DNA of 64,000 bases, taken from positions 211,058 to 275,057 of the forward strand of contig NZ_PXNN01000016.1 in the NCBI RefSeq assembly GCF_003007685.1. Direction: 5' to 3'. A program made the position numbers and the translations under genes. This stretch comes from Marinobacter halophilus. Its GTDB lineage: Bacteria > Pseudomonadota > Gammaproteobacteria > Pseudomonadales > Oleiphilaceae. The notes under the pieces are model-generated. The model did not search any database, was not told where the DNA came from, and was given only the letters and a program-made list of their open reading frames with translations. This document shows, piece by piece, positions 1-9,066 of this stretch (position 1 is the first letter of the stretch; each line of letters begins with the position of its first letter).

Positions 1-636
1 GCACTTCAGCTGACCGGTAAAGGTGCACCCGGCCCGGTCAGGGCGGAATTTGTCACCGGTAAAATGGGCTATCGCAGAGAGCATGGCGGCGGCACGGGTC
101 AGTTGGTTGCCCGCGCAGTTGGTCTGCAGAAGACAAAGGTCAGCTTGCATGTGCTTGATGCCACCGCCGGCCTTGGCCAGGATGCCTTTGTCCTCGCTGG
201 CCTGGGCTGCCAGGTTAGCTTGTTCGAGCGTAACCCGGTGATCCATGCTCTGCTGGCCGACGGCCTGGCGCGAGCGTCGTTGAATATTGAGTGCGCGGAG
301 GTGATCGCGCGCATGCACCTGGAAACCGGCAGTTCCATTGACTGGCTGCAGAGGGCCGAGCAGCCCGCAGCCGACGTTATCTATCTGGACCCTATGTTCC
401 CGCACCGGGACAAGGCCGCGTTGGTCAAAAAAGAAATGCAGGTATTCCGCCAGGTGGTGGGCGACGATGACGACTCTGAGCAGCTGTTAGCGGCCGCACT
501 TCGGTGCGCGCGATACCGGGTCGTGGTCAAGCGGCCCCGGAAAGCGCCGGCGGTGGCTGGCCCGGAACCCACAACGCGGGTTGAAGGCAAGAGCAGTCGT
601 TACGACATCTATTCGATCAAAGCATTACCGACCTGA
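1..636 (+). CDS. rsmJ: 16S rRNA m2G1516 methyltransferase RsmJ, 5' end cut by window edge
   Basis: C-terminal 211 codons of the cytoplasmic SAM-dependent methyltransferase that modifies G1516 of 16S rRNA. The frame is already open at base 1, and the residues before the first ATG (position 64) continue the family's conserved N-terminal half into the GGGTGQ segment, so the real start lies left of the window and ATG 64 is not the start. Visible motifs are the SAM-binding [12 protein letters not shown] and the catalytic DPMFPHR loop. It converges on plsB with 32 bases between the stops; the short ccggcgccgg palindrome between them is too weak to call a terminator. Confidence 0.93.
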   Translation, partial: ALQLTGKGAPGPVRAEFVTGKMGYRREHGGGTGQLVARAVGLQKTKVSLHVLDATAGLGQDAFVLAGLGCQVSLFERNPVIHALLADGLARASLNIECAEVIARMHLETGSSIDWLQRAEQPAADVIYLDPMFPHRDKAALVKKEMQVFRQVVGDDDDSEQLLAAALRCARYRVVVKRPRKAPAVAGPEPTTRVEGKSSRYDIYSIKALPT

Positions 637-668
637 GCAGAGAAAGTCCGTGCCGGCGCCGGTAAGGC

Positions 669-3140
669 TCAGGCATCCAGCATGGTGACTTGCTGAATTG
701 CCTGACGTTTCTCCACGCTTAACACCAGTCTTGCATCCTCCGCCACTTCATCCAGGCCATCGCCATAGCAAAGCCGTCCGTCCTCATCGGTAGTGAGTAC
801 GCCGGTTTTCTGCATGTTGGCGATGAAGTTCCGGAACAGAGTCTTATCAAAGAACTCCGGCGCATTCAGTCCGAACAGGATCGACATGCGTTCCGCCAGC
901 AAAGTGCTTTGCTCTTCGAGCTCCGCCGCCGTGAGCTTTCCGGAGCCGTATTTACGCAGGATGCCCAGGGAAATGTGGTATCGCTCCAGGGTCTGGATAA
1001 TGAAGCGTGACAGGATACGTGCCCGCAGCATCGCTTCGGTACCTTCTTCCGGCCGGCCCAGGCGGTCCTCATCCAGCTGAATCAACAAGCCTTGATCAAT
1101 CAGCACATCAATCCATTGGTTGATCACCGATTCCACCTCATCCTTGGTGAACCGGATAAACAGTTCTGACTGCAGATAGGGATAGGCAACGCTGGTCAGG
1201 AACAAGATTTTGTCACGACGCAGGCTGGACTTGTTTTCGAACAGACTGACAACCAATGCCGGCAGCGCGAACAGGTGCTGGATGTTGTTGCGGTAATAGG
1301 TCATCAGGATGGCGTTTGCGCCTTCCAGAGCAATGATATCGCCCAGTTTCTGAGGCTGGCGGGTAATCAGCCCCATGTTTTCGCAATAAGCCACCCAGTC
1401 CCGGCCAGAACCCTCTGGCAAGGTAACGGTATCGGCGTAAGGAAGCGCTCTAAGCAGGTCAGCGTATTTGTCCAGCAAGCGGATCAGCTGGCCTTCGTCC
1501 ATGGCCATGCGTTCAGTCCCCAGCAAAACCGTTGCCGTCATGCCGATGGGATTTACGGCCACCGAAGCATTGATATTGTTCGCCACCCGCTGGGCCAGTT
1601 CATCGACCGCATCCGTCAGCCAGGGCGGACGAAATTCGGCGTCGTATGCTTCCTTGCGCCAGCTGTCGTGAACATCGTCCAGAACATTCGCCAGGGGAAT
1701 AGGATCACCGAAATTCAACGCCACCCGGCCAAAAGAGCTGGTCAGCTTGCGGGCGGTTTTGGCCAGCCCGAAAATGCTCTCTTTTTCTTTTTTCTTGCCC
1801 CGCAACTCGCCCAGATAGGAACGGCCCTCCATCACTTTTTCATAACCGATGTACACGGGTATAAACACGATTGGTTTGCGGTGATCCCGCAGGAAGCTGC
1901 GCACGGTCATCGCCAGCATGCCGGGCCGGGGCGGCAGCATGCGCCCGGTGCGGGAGCGGCCGCCTTCGACGAAGTACTCCATTGAATAGCCGCGGGTGAA
2001 CATCACATGCATGTATTCGTTGAAGACCGTGGCGTAGAGCGGGTTGTCCCGAAAGCTGCGGCGCATGAAAAAGGCACCGCCCCGGCGCAGAATCGGGCCG
2101 ATAACGGGCATGTTGAGGTTGATGCCGGCGGCAATGTGTGGCGGCATCAGGCCGTTCTTGTACAGTACGTAAGACAGCAGCAGGTAATCGATGTGGGACC
2201 GATGGCAGGGCACATAGACCACGGCGTTATCCTGGGCGACCTCTTTGGCGACCTGGATGTTATTGACTGCAATGCCTTTGTAGATGCGATTCCATAGCCA
2301 GGCCAACACCAGTTCCAGAAACCGGATAGTGACAATCGACATACTGGCAGCGATTTCATCGGCGTATTTGTAGGCTTTGGCGCGAACTTTCTCCGGAGGA
2401 ATGTCATCCCTGGCTGCGGTTTCGCGAATGCTTTCCTTGACGGCCTGGGTGCGTACCAGGCCCTCCACCAGCGTGCGCCGATGCGACAGGTCCGGCCCTA
2501 ATACGGCCTGACGAACCCGCCGGAAGTGTGTGCGCAGGATGCGGGCGAGTTTGCGCTTGGCCTTTTCTTCGTTGTCCCGATATTCATCCACCACCTGTTT
2601 CAGTGACAGCGGCTGGTTGAACTGCACGTAGGTGTTGCGGCCGTGTACCAGAATAATCAGAAATTTCTGTAGCCGGCCGGCGACTGACCAAGTGTCTGAC
2701 AGCAGCAGTTTGACCAGTGACTTTTCTTTGTCCGGAGACCGGCCCCAGAACAGAGAGACCGGGACGATCTGGACATCCTGATCCGGGTGCTCCAACCCGA
2801 AGTGAACAAGACCGGTGAACTCTTTGGTAGGCACGGGCTTCTGTCGGCCACCGCGGGCCAAACCGCCAATGCGCTTGTAAAGAAAGAAGAAAGAGTGCGC
2901 CGGGCCATTTTTGACCGGTAGAATTTCGGTTGCGCCGGGCAGGCGTGCATGAATCACTTCCTGTTCTAACACCAGGCGGCTCGACAGGGAACTGTATTGC
3001 AGCACATAGCACACCGGTTTGTCCGGATCGAGCTCGAGGGCTTCCAGAGTATTGCCACTGACATCGGTCCTGATCCATAAAAACAGAATCTTGCGGAAAA
3101 GAGACAGGATCAGGCTACGAACGCCCTGATAAAGCCGCAT
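669..3140 (-). CDS. plsB: glycerol-3-phosphate 1-O-acyltransferase PlsB
   Basis: Inner-membrane enzyme that acylates sn-glycerol-3-phosphate at position 1, the first step of phospholipid synthesis. The 823 residues are close to the usual PlsB length (just over 800). Acyltransferase blocks appear in order: HRSHID (HX4D, about residue 312) followed by DYLLLSYVL, then FMRRSFRDNPLY, FVEGGRSRTGR (about 391) and IVFIPVYIGYEKVMEG. The long N-terminal and C-terminal regions flanking the catalytic core are typical of the gammaproteobacterial PlsB form rather than PlsX/PlsY. It is divergent from nudC across 141 bases that must hold both promoters. Very sure of family and function. Confidence 0.97.
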   Translation of the reverse strand: MRLYQGVRSLILSLFRKILFLWIRTDVSGNTLEALELDPDKPVCYVLQYSSLSSRLVLEQEVIHARLPGATEILPVKNGPAHSFFFLYKRIGGLARGGRQKPVPTKEFTGLVHFGLEHPDQDVQIVPVSLFWGRSPDKEKSLVKLLLSDTWSVAGRLQKFLIILVHGRNTYVQFNQPLSLKQVVDEYRDNEEKAKRKLARILRTHFRRVRQAVLGPDLSHRRTLVEGLVRTQAVKESIRETAARDDIPPEKVRAKAYKYADEIAASMSIVTIRFLELVLAWLWNRIYKGIAVNNIQVAKEVAQDNAVVYVPCHRSHIDYLLLSYVLYKNGLMPPHIAAGINLNMPVIGPILRRGGAFFMRRSFRDNPLYATVFNEYMHVMFTRGYSMEYFVEGGRSRTGRMLPPRPGMLAMTVRSFLRDHRKPIVFIPVYIGYEKVMEGRSYLGELRGKKKEKESIFGLAKTARKLTSSFGRVALNFGDPIPLANVLDDVHDSWRKEAYDAEFRPPWLTDAVDELAQRVANNINASVAVNPIGMTATVLLGTERMAMDEGQLIRLLDKYADLLRALPYADTVTLPEGSGRDWVAYCENMGLITRQPQKLGDIIALEGANAILMTYYRNNIQHLFALPALVVSLFENKSSLRRDKILFLTSVAYPYLQSELFIRFTKDEVESVINQWIDVLIDQGLLIQLDEDRLGRPEEGTEAMLRARILSRFIIQTLERYHISLGILRKYGSGKLTAAELEEQSTLLAERMSILFGLNAPEFFDKTLFRNFIANMQKTGVLTTDEDGRLCYGDGLDEVAEDARLVLSVEKRQAIQQVTMLDA

Positions 3141-3281
3141 AAGATGATACTCCGGTACTGGAAACAGGCGCCAAGTTTAACGGGTTGAGGCGGGTGCGGA
3201 AAGCGGTATACCGATTCTTGCTGGTGAATGTGATGTGTTACATTGCGGTTCAGACAAAACATTGGCTGAGAAGGCAAAAGT

Positions 3282-4109
3282 ATGGTGAACAACAGGGCTC
3301 AATGGGTGCCAGGCTGGTCTGAAGATGCGCCAGTGGCCGGGGATCTGCTGCTGGCTTTTTCCGGAACCAATATCCTCAAACCCGGCGATGGCTGGTTTCT
3401 GCGTTGGGGTGGTCCGGAGATGGGTGACAGCCGGCCGGAAGCCCTGGCCCTGGGTACCTGGAATGGCCAGCCGTTGTTTGTCACCACGCTGCCGGATTCA
3501 GGCCTGCCCGGGCTGCAGACCCTCACCCTGAGAGACGCCTTGATAGCGTTGCCAGAGGCGCCGGTGGATCTGCTCAGCACCGGCTTTCAGGTCTGGCAGT
3601 GGTGGCAGGATCACCGCTACTGTGGCCGGTGTGGTGAGCGCACACAGCCCCATCCACGAGAGCGCGCTCGCTGGTGTGACCGCTGCCATATTCCCTGGTA
3701 CCCCAGAATTGCTCCCTGCGTCATCGTCATTATCCGGCGGGACAACCGTTTTCTGTTGGCTCGGTCTTCGAGGGTTACCCGCAACTTCTACAGCCTGATT
3801 GCCGGCTTTGTGGAGCCCGGCGAAAGCCTGGAGCAGGCGGTGGCCCGAGAGGTGAAGGAGGAAACCGGGCTGGACGTTGGCAATGTCCGCTATCAGAGTT
3901 CCCAGCCCTGGCCTTTTCCCCATCAGCTCATGATGGGGTTTGTGGCTGACTATCAGGGCGGTGAGCTTTGCCTGCAGGAAGATGAGCTGGCGGATGCGGG
4001 CTGGTTCAGCGCTGAGGATCATCCGCCGATACCGCCCGAAACCACCATTGCGGGGCGTCTGATCGGTGCGATCAAAGATGACATTGCTCGTGCCCGGGAC
4101 GATGCCTGA
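3282..4109 (+). CDS. nudC: NADH pyrophosphatase / NAD-capped RNA hydrolase NudC
   Basis: Nudix hydrolase that splits NAD(H) and removes NAD caps from RNA. The 275 residues carry a zinc ribbon (CGRCGE near residue 113 and CDRC near 131), then a complete Nudix box starting at about residue 175 (GFVEPGESLEQAVAREV, then KEETGLDV). The downstream SQPWPFPHQLMMGF block is the NudC-specific SQPWPFPxS-type signature that separates it from other Nudix enzymes. The ATG at 3282 follows a GAGAAGG ribosome-binding site. It lies directly upstream of murI with the stop one base before the murI ATG at 4111, so the two are probably co-transcribed. Confidence 0.95.
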   Translation: MVNNRAQWVPGWSEDAPVAGDLLLAFSGTNILKPGDGWFLRWGGPEMGDSRPEALALGTWNGQPLFVTTLPDSGLPGLQTLTLRDALIALPEAPVDLLSTGFQVWQWWQDHRYCGRCGERTQPHPRERARWCDRCHIPWYPRIAPCVIVIIRRDNRFLLARSSRVTRNFYSLIAGFVEPGESLEQAVAREVKEETGLDVGNVRYQSSQPWPFPHQLMMGFVADYQGGELCLQEDELADAGWFSAEDHPPIPPETTIAGRLIGAIKDDIARARDDA

Positions 4110-4110
4110 C

Positions 4111-4950
4111 ATGAGCACGCCACGTATCCTGGTGTTTGATTCCGGTGTGGGCGGGCTGAGCGTGGCCGCCTGTATTCATCGGGCCCTGCCCGGCGCCGAG
4201 TTGGTGTATCTGGCGGATAACGCCGGGTTTCCCTACGGTGGGCAGTCTGAACAGGTGGTCATTGCCCGCAGCTGTGCGCTGATTGGTGAGTGTCTTGCGC
4301 AGTTCTCTTGTGACGTCATTGTGGTGGCCTGCAACACCGCCAGTACCGTCGTGTTGCCGCACCTGAGGGCGATGACGGTGGTGCCGGTGGTGGGGGTGGT
4401 GCCGGCGGTCAAGCCGGCGGCGGCCTGCTCGGTTAACCGGCGCATCGGACTGTTGGCCACCCCGGCCACCATTCAGCGCCCCTACCTGGATGACCTGATT
4501 GCCGAGTTTGCCTCAGATTGCGAGATTGTTCGTGTCGGTCATCCCGGCCTGGTGTCCTGGGCGGAACAACTGGTGCAGGGCGGAGAACCGCCGCAGGTTG
4601 AGCTGGATGAGGCGATGGCGCCCTTGCGCGCGAACGCTGTGGATACCGTTGTGCTGGGTTGCACCCACTACCCCCTGCTCTTACCCTGGCTTCGGAAAAG
4701 TCTGCCGGAAGTGAACACGTGGGTGGAATCGGGTGAGGCGATTGCGCGGCGGGTGGGTTTTTTGCTGGAACAGTCCGGCCGACTGACAGAGGCGGAGACC
4801 ACTCGTGCAGACGGCGCGCCGGTGGTGATTCAGGCCTGTTTTACCGGCGCGGCACCGGGTGATATCGCGTATTTCATGATGGAGATGGGCATTGCGGTGG
4901 CTCGGATCAGCGGCCAGTGGCCTGGCGCTACAGCAGCCGGGTCAGTTTGA
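4111..4950 (+). CDS. murI: glutamate racemase MurI
   Basis: Cytoplasmic cofactor-independent racemase giving D-glutamate for peptidoglycan. Conserved parts are DSGVGGL near the N-terminus (Asp10), the catalytic cysteine in VACNTAST (about C74) and the second catalytic cysteine in LGCTHYPLL (about C184). The ATG at 4111 gives MSTPRILVFDSG, the usual family start; an in-frame ATG at 4102, overlapping the nudC stop, would add three residues, and a further one at 4066 is unlikely. Length 279 residues is normal. The 3' end overlaps the convergent DUF2156 gene by 23 bases. Confidence 0.94.
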   Translation: MSTPRILVFDSGVGGLSVAACIHRALPGAELVYLADNAGFPYGGQSEQVVIARSCALIGECLAQFSCDVIVVACNTASTVVLPHLRAMTVVPVVGVVPAVKPAAACSVNRRIGLLATPATIQRPYLDDLIAEFASDCEIVRVGHPGLVSWAEQLVQGGEPPQVELDEAMAPLRANAVDTVVLGCTHYPLLLPWLRKSLPEVNTWVESGEAIARRVGFLLEQSGRLTEAETTRADGAPVVIQACFTGAAPGDIAYFMMEMGIAVARISGQWPGATAAGSV

Positions 4951-5935
4951 ACATGGCCAGAAACTCCAGCACCGGGATGGCCCGCTTGTGGCAGCAGTAG
5001 GTCTTGAAGTTGTCACCCCGGAAGCGTGACTTGGTGAACTCCAGCCCTTTGAAGTTGTAAAGGAAGTTACCCTTCTCATAGATGCCGTGCATGAGTCGTT
5101 TCAGCAAACGGCTTTCCTGATGTTCGGTGGCGCTGTCCAGCGACAGCGGGATCAGCCCCAGGTCCAGGTACGGCACACCTTCCGCTTTGAAGGTTTCCAT
5201 GGCGTGGGCCATTAAGGTATAGAAGATGCCCTGGCGGAAATCGGCGTTGGCACGCGAAATGTTCGGCACGTAACTGATGATCTCGTTGTTGCGATAGACC
5301 GGATCAAAGTAAATAAAGCCTACCGCCTTGCCATGCTGATAGGCGTAGAAGTGCCGTTCATTTTCCCGGTAGTCCATCTCCATGGGGCGGATCAGAAACC
5401 GGATCTCGTTGCTTTTGCATTTTCGAGTGCGAATCCAGGCCTCGGAAATTTCGCGAGTGTGATCGTCACTGAACCGCTCCATCACCTTGATGCCGCTTTT
5501 TTCCGCCTGATTCAGGGCGGTGCGCAGTATTTGCTTCTTTTTGCCGGTCAGAGACCATTTGCGCAGATCAATCCGGGATTCGCTGCCAAACTGGGTACCA
5601 TAAAGCCCGAACCGCAGGTGCAGGAACTCAACCACCGTTTTAGACACCTGGATGTAACAGGCGTTCGGGTATCGCTGATGAAAGCGCTCAAGCATCAGCG
5701 GGAAGTTTTCCTTGGCACTCACCGGATCTGACAGTACAAAGGTGCCGCCCCATTTGCGCATATAGGCGATGTAACCAATGCCTGGTACGTCAAAATATTG
5801 CATGCCCGGTTGCAGTGTTGAGAACGACTGGGTGTGCGCGCCGTACTGCTTGAGGTAGCTGATCCGTTCGGTGAAGGTAAATTGGCCATCGGCCAGCTCC
5901 CCCAGACTGTCCAGTGCAAGAATCTGATCTGACAT
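4928..5935 (-). CDS. DUF2156 (MprF C-terminal type) acyltransferase-like protein
   Basis: 335-residue soluble protein of the DUF2156 family, the GNAT-like fold that forms the cytosolic catalytic part of lysylphosphatidylglycerol synthase (MprF). Seen here: an N-terminal half with GIGYIAYMRKWGGTFVLSDP, and a second lobe with RTALNQAEKSGIKVMERF and GVPYLDLGLIPLSL, characteristic of the family. No membrane flippase domain is attached. The substrate is unknown; transfer of an acyl or aminoacyl group to a lipid is an inference from the family. It lies 44 bases downstream of a methyltransferase on the same strand, which suggests a two-step modification. Confidence 0.8.
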   Translation of the reverse strand: MSDQILALDSLGELADGQFTFTERISYLKQYGAHTQSFSTLQPGMQYFDVPGIGYIAYMRKWGGTFVLSDPVSAKENFPLMLERFHQRYPNACYIQVSKTVVEFLHLRFGLYGTQFGSESRIDLRKWSLTGKKKQILRTALNQAEKSGIKVMERFSDDHTREISEAWIRTRKCKSNEIRFLIRPMEMDYRENERHFYAYQHGKAVGFIYFDPVYRNNEIISYVPNISRANADFRQGIFYTLMAHAMETFKAEGVPYLDLGLIPLSLDSATEHQESRLLKRLMHGIYEKGNFLYNFKGLEFTKSRFRGDNFKTYCCHKRAIPVLEFLAMFKLTRLL

Positions 5936-5979
5936 GATAAGGCTCCCGGTAACCTGTTGTTATTTTATGGTTTCGAGGT

Positions 5980-6633
5980 TCAGGTGCGCTTTTGGCCAAG
6001 AATCGACCAGTAGCAATCCATGTTCAGCAGTTTGAAATGCTTTTTCTCAGTTACCTGCAGGCCCAGGCGCTGCATGTGTTCGGGATAGTTGTAGATCTTG
6101 TGGAAGGCGTTGTTGGCAAAAAGCCAGAAGATAAACACGGCCATGTACCAATAGAGTTTCTTGAACAAGCGGGACAAGATGTTGCCGGTCGGATAGCAGA
6201 AATCACCCACCACCACTTTTGCGTCGGCTTTGCCGAGGCGAATCAGATGCTCCAGCACTTTGACCATCATGTCTTCATCAAACACGTTCAGGAAAAAGTT
6301 GGCGACGACCATGTCGTAGTGCTCGAACTCATCCACCTCCATTATGTCGCTGTGAATCCGGCGGATGGTCAGGTGCGGGGCCTCCTTTTGCTGGGCATCC
6401 CCGAACTTTCGGAGCATGGTCTCGGACAGGTCGACCACGGTGACCTCTGCCCCCAGTTCCGCTGCCCGGATGGCATCCCGACCATGGCCGACACCGGCAA
6501 ACAGGATGCGGTCACCCGGTTTCACGGTTTCGATATCCAGCATGGCGGTTTTGCAGCGGTGTATGTTCTTGCCGCTGTAGAGGTTGCTCAGAAAATCATA
6601 TACGGGGCCGATGTACTTGTACTTGTCGCGCAT
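5980..6633 (-). CDS. class I SAM-dependent methyltransferase, possibly lipid-directed
   Basis: 217-residue Rossmann methyltransferase. The SAM loop is ILFAGVGHGRDAIRAAELGA with the acidic residue after strand 2 in VTVVDLSE, and a motif resembling UbiE/PmtA enzymes follows (VVANFFLNVF). Near the C-terminus is a strongly aromatic, hydrophobic stretch (LYWYMAVFIFWLFA) that could associate with membrane, so a lipid or quinone substrate is possible but not shown. It is the first gene of a pair with the DUF2156 protein downstream. N-terminal residues YKYIGPVYDFLSNLYSG resemble the UbiE-type entry helix. Family sure, substrate unknown. Confidence 0.82.
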   Translation of the reverse strand: MRDKYKYIGPVYDFLSNLYSGKNIHRCKTAMLDIETVKPGDRILFAGVGHGRDAIRAAELGAEVTVVDLSETMLRKFGDAQQKEAPHLTIRRIHSDIMEVDEFEHYDMVVANFFLNVFDEDMMVKVLEHLIRLGKADAKVVVGDFCYPTGNILSRLFKKLYWYMAVFIFWLFANNAFHKIYNYPEHMQRLGLQVTEKKHFKLLNMDCYWSILGQKRT

Positions 6634-6867
6634 GGTGGCGGCTGCCTTCTTCTTGTTCTCTGGTTGACCGTCACCGTTATTGTGATTGTTGCCCTGACAA
6701 CTAGTCAGACATTCCGGTGATCGGTTACTGATAACCTGAGCTTAGAGAAGGGTCGGAGTGAAATATGTGCAGTACTGCGCAAATATGGATACACAAAGTA
6801 ACGCATCGAAACACTTTGCAAACCGGGTCAATTTTTATTATAGGAATGTAGAACAATCATGTTTGAT

Positions 6868-9045
6868 TCAGGCTGTGGAGGCGAAGGCCAGGCCGTCTCT
6901 GCGTAACAGTCGGCTGATATCGGCCGCAGGCCGGGCCGGACCGTAGAAGAACCCCTGCACCTGATGGCAACCGAGGCTTTTGAGGTAGCTAAGCTGGTCG
7001 TCGGTTTCAACGCCTTCTGCCACAATTTCCAGTTTCAGGCCGTGGGCCATGGCCACAATGGCGTTGACAATGCAGGCACCGTCTTCGCCGCTGCGGATGG
7101 CTTTGACGAAGGATTGATCCACTTTCAATGTGTGGATGGGCAGTCTGTGCAGATAATTCAAAGATGAATACCCTGTGCCAAAATCGTCAATGGCGATGCG
7201 GACACCGGTGTCTGCCAGCTCTTTCAGTTTGCGACTGATCTGTTCCAGATCGCTCATGATCACGTTTTCAGTGATTTCGATTTCCAGGTTTCGGGCCGGG
7301 AACCTGTGCGCACGCACCCGCTCCAGCAAGGTTTCCACGAATCGAGGGTGCTCCACCTGGCTTGGTGACAGGTTCACCGCCAGCCGCAGGGTAGGGTGCC
7401 CGCTGTTGATCCAACGGCCCACGTCGCGGCAGGCCTGATCCAGGACCCGTTCGCTGAGCTTGCCGATGAGCCGGGTTTCCTCGGCCAGCGGGAGAAAATC
7501 CGCCGGGTACAGCAGACCGCGTTCCGGATGTTGCCAGCGGACCAGGGCTTCCAGGCCCACCACCTGGTTAGTGCGGGAACAGACTTGGGGTTGATAGTGT
7601 ACTCGGAGCTCGTCCCGTTCCAGGGCAAGCCGAAGGTCCCGTTCCAGGCTTAGGCGGTGGGCGGTATCGATGCTCATGCTGTCGGTAAAGAAACGGTAGC
7701 CGTCTTTGCCCCGGGCTTTGACGTGGTACATGGCGATGTCAGCATTCTGGATCAGCTGATCCATGGTGTTGCCGGCATCCGGGAATACGGCAATGCCGAT
7801 GCTGACGCCAACAAACACTTCATGGTTACCCAGTTGGAACGGATCTTTCAGCGCCTGAATCAGTTTTTTGGCGATGCCGCGGGCGTCCTCCGGGCTGTGG
7901 ATGGAGGGCAGCAGCAGGGTGAATTCATCACCGCCAAAGCGCGATAGAGTATCGCCCCGGCGGAGGCATTTTTCCAGGCGGTGAGTCACTGCCTGCAATA
8001 AGCGGTCACCCATAGCGTGGCCAAGGGTGTCGTTAACCACTTTGAATCGGTCCAGATCCAGAAACATCACGGCCAGCTTCTGCTCGCTGCGACGGGCCTG
8101 GGTGATGGCCAGCTCCAACCGATCTTTAAATAACGCTCGATTGGGTAAGCGGGTAAGCAGGTCATGGTAGGCCTGGAAGTTGATAAAGGCTTCGGCTTCC
8201 TTGCGCTCGGTGACATCACGGGCAATGCCATAATAGCGGGCCGGTTGGCGAGTGCTGCCGCCCAGGGTGACACCGGTTTGGGGCCAGCTTTGCGGATCGA
8301 CCGGAAAAGCGGTGATCTCGAAGTGCCGGGTGGCCTTGCTATTGCCTCGGGTTTTCAGGCGCACTTCCAGCGTGCGGGGGTTATCTGCCGAAATGTCTGG
8401 GCCGCGCAGGGCGTAGGTGCCCCGCGCGACATCGCGATCATCCAGAATGACTCGAAAATGCTCGCCGCAGAGTTCAGCGGGTTGATAGCCGAGTAGGCTC
8501 TCCACCTTGTTATTGATGAAACAGATGTGCCCGGTTTTATCGAGCATGAAGACGATGTCGGGTGAGCTGTTAACGATGTAACGGTGCAAGGCCTCGGATT
8601 TTTCCAGCCGGGTCTGAATCAGTTCATGGGCTTTGATCAGGGACTGTTTTCCGAGCACACTTTCAACGGTGGCGAGCAGTTCTTCGGGGTCAAACGGTTT
8701 TCGGATATAGTCCAGTGCGCCTCGGCGCAGGGCGCGGCTGACGGTACTGAAGGAGCTTTCACCGCTGACCACGATCACACCGCAATCGGGTTGTAGTCTG
8801 GCGATTTTCTCCATGACCGCAAAACCGTCGGTGTCGGGCATATTAAGGTCCAGCAGCGCCAGATCGAAGGATTGATCAGTCAGCTGATCACAGGCTTCAC
8901 GGCCGCTGCCCGCTTCAGTGACATCAAAGTTCCGGCGCCTCAGCAACGCAGCCAGTGAGGTCAGCAGGCGCGGCTCGTCGTCTGCCACCAGAATCCGGGC
9001 CGGATAAAACCCGGATGAGGGTGGTCTGCTTTGTTCAGGTGCCAT
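6868..9045 (-). CDS. response regulator with PAS, GGDEF and EAL domains
   Basis: 725-residue c-di-GMP signalling protein. In order: a receiver domain (ILVADDEPRLL, phospho-acceptor in LALLDLNMPDTDG, conserved Lys in RKPFDPEE), a PAS domain (about 150-270), a diguanylate cyclase domain with an intact RFGGDEF signature near residue 370, and a phosphodiesterase domain with GLEALVRW near residue 498, EITENVI, DDFGTGYSSL and AEGVET. Both catalytic domains look intact, so it could make and break c-di-GMP. It lies 21 bases downstream of the HDOD-kinase gene on the same strand; that kinase is the obvious candidate phospho-donor. Confidence 0.95.
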   Translation of the reverse strand: MAPEQSRPPSSGFYPARILVADDEPRLLTSLAALLRRRNFDVTEAGSGREACDQLTDQSFDLALLDLNMPDTDGFAVMEKIARLQPDCGVIVVSGESSFSTVSRALRRGALDYIRKPFDPEELLATVESVLGKQSLIKAHELIQTRLEKSEALHRYIVNSSPDIVFMLDKTGHICFINNKVESLLGYQPAELCGEHFRVILDDRDVARGTYALRGPDISADNPRTLEVRLKTRGNSKATRHFEITAFPVDPQSWPQTGVTLGGSTRQPARYYGIARDVTERKEAEAFINFQAYHDLLTRLPNRALFKDRLELAITQARRSEQKLAVMFLDLDRFKVVNDTLGHAMGDRLLQAVTHRLEKCLRRGDTLSRFGGDEFTLLLPSIHSPEDARGIAKKLIQALKDPFQLGNHEVFVGVSIGIAVFPDAGNTMDQLIQNADIAMYHVKARGKDGYRFFTDSMSIDTAHRLSLERDLRLALERDELRVHYQPQVCSRTNQVVGLEALVRWQHPERGLLYPADFLPLAEETRLIGKLSERVLDQACRDVGRWINSGHPTLRLAVNLSPSQVEHPRFVETLLERVRAHRFPARNLEIEITENVIMSDLEQISRKLKELADTGVRIAIDDFGTGYSSLNYLHRLPIHTLKVDQSFVKAIRSGEDGACIVNAIVAMAHGLKLEIVAEGVETDDQLSYLKSLGCHQVQGFFYGPARPAADISRLLRRDGLAFASTA

Positions 9046-9066
9046 TGGTCTGATTCCGTAGTTTCG

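Noticed and set aside
6758..6946. Short plus-strand frame in the gap before the regulator gene
   Set aside because: Half lies inside the regulator gene in antisense, no ribosome-binding site, no family.
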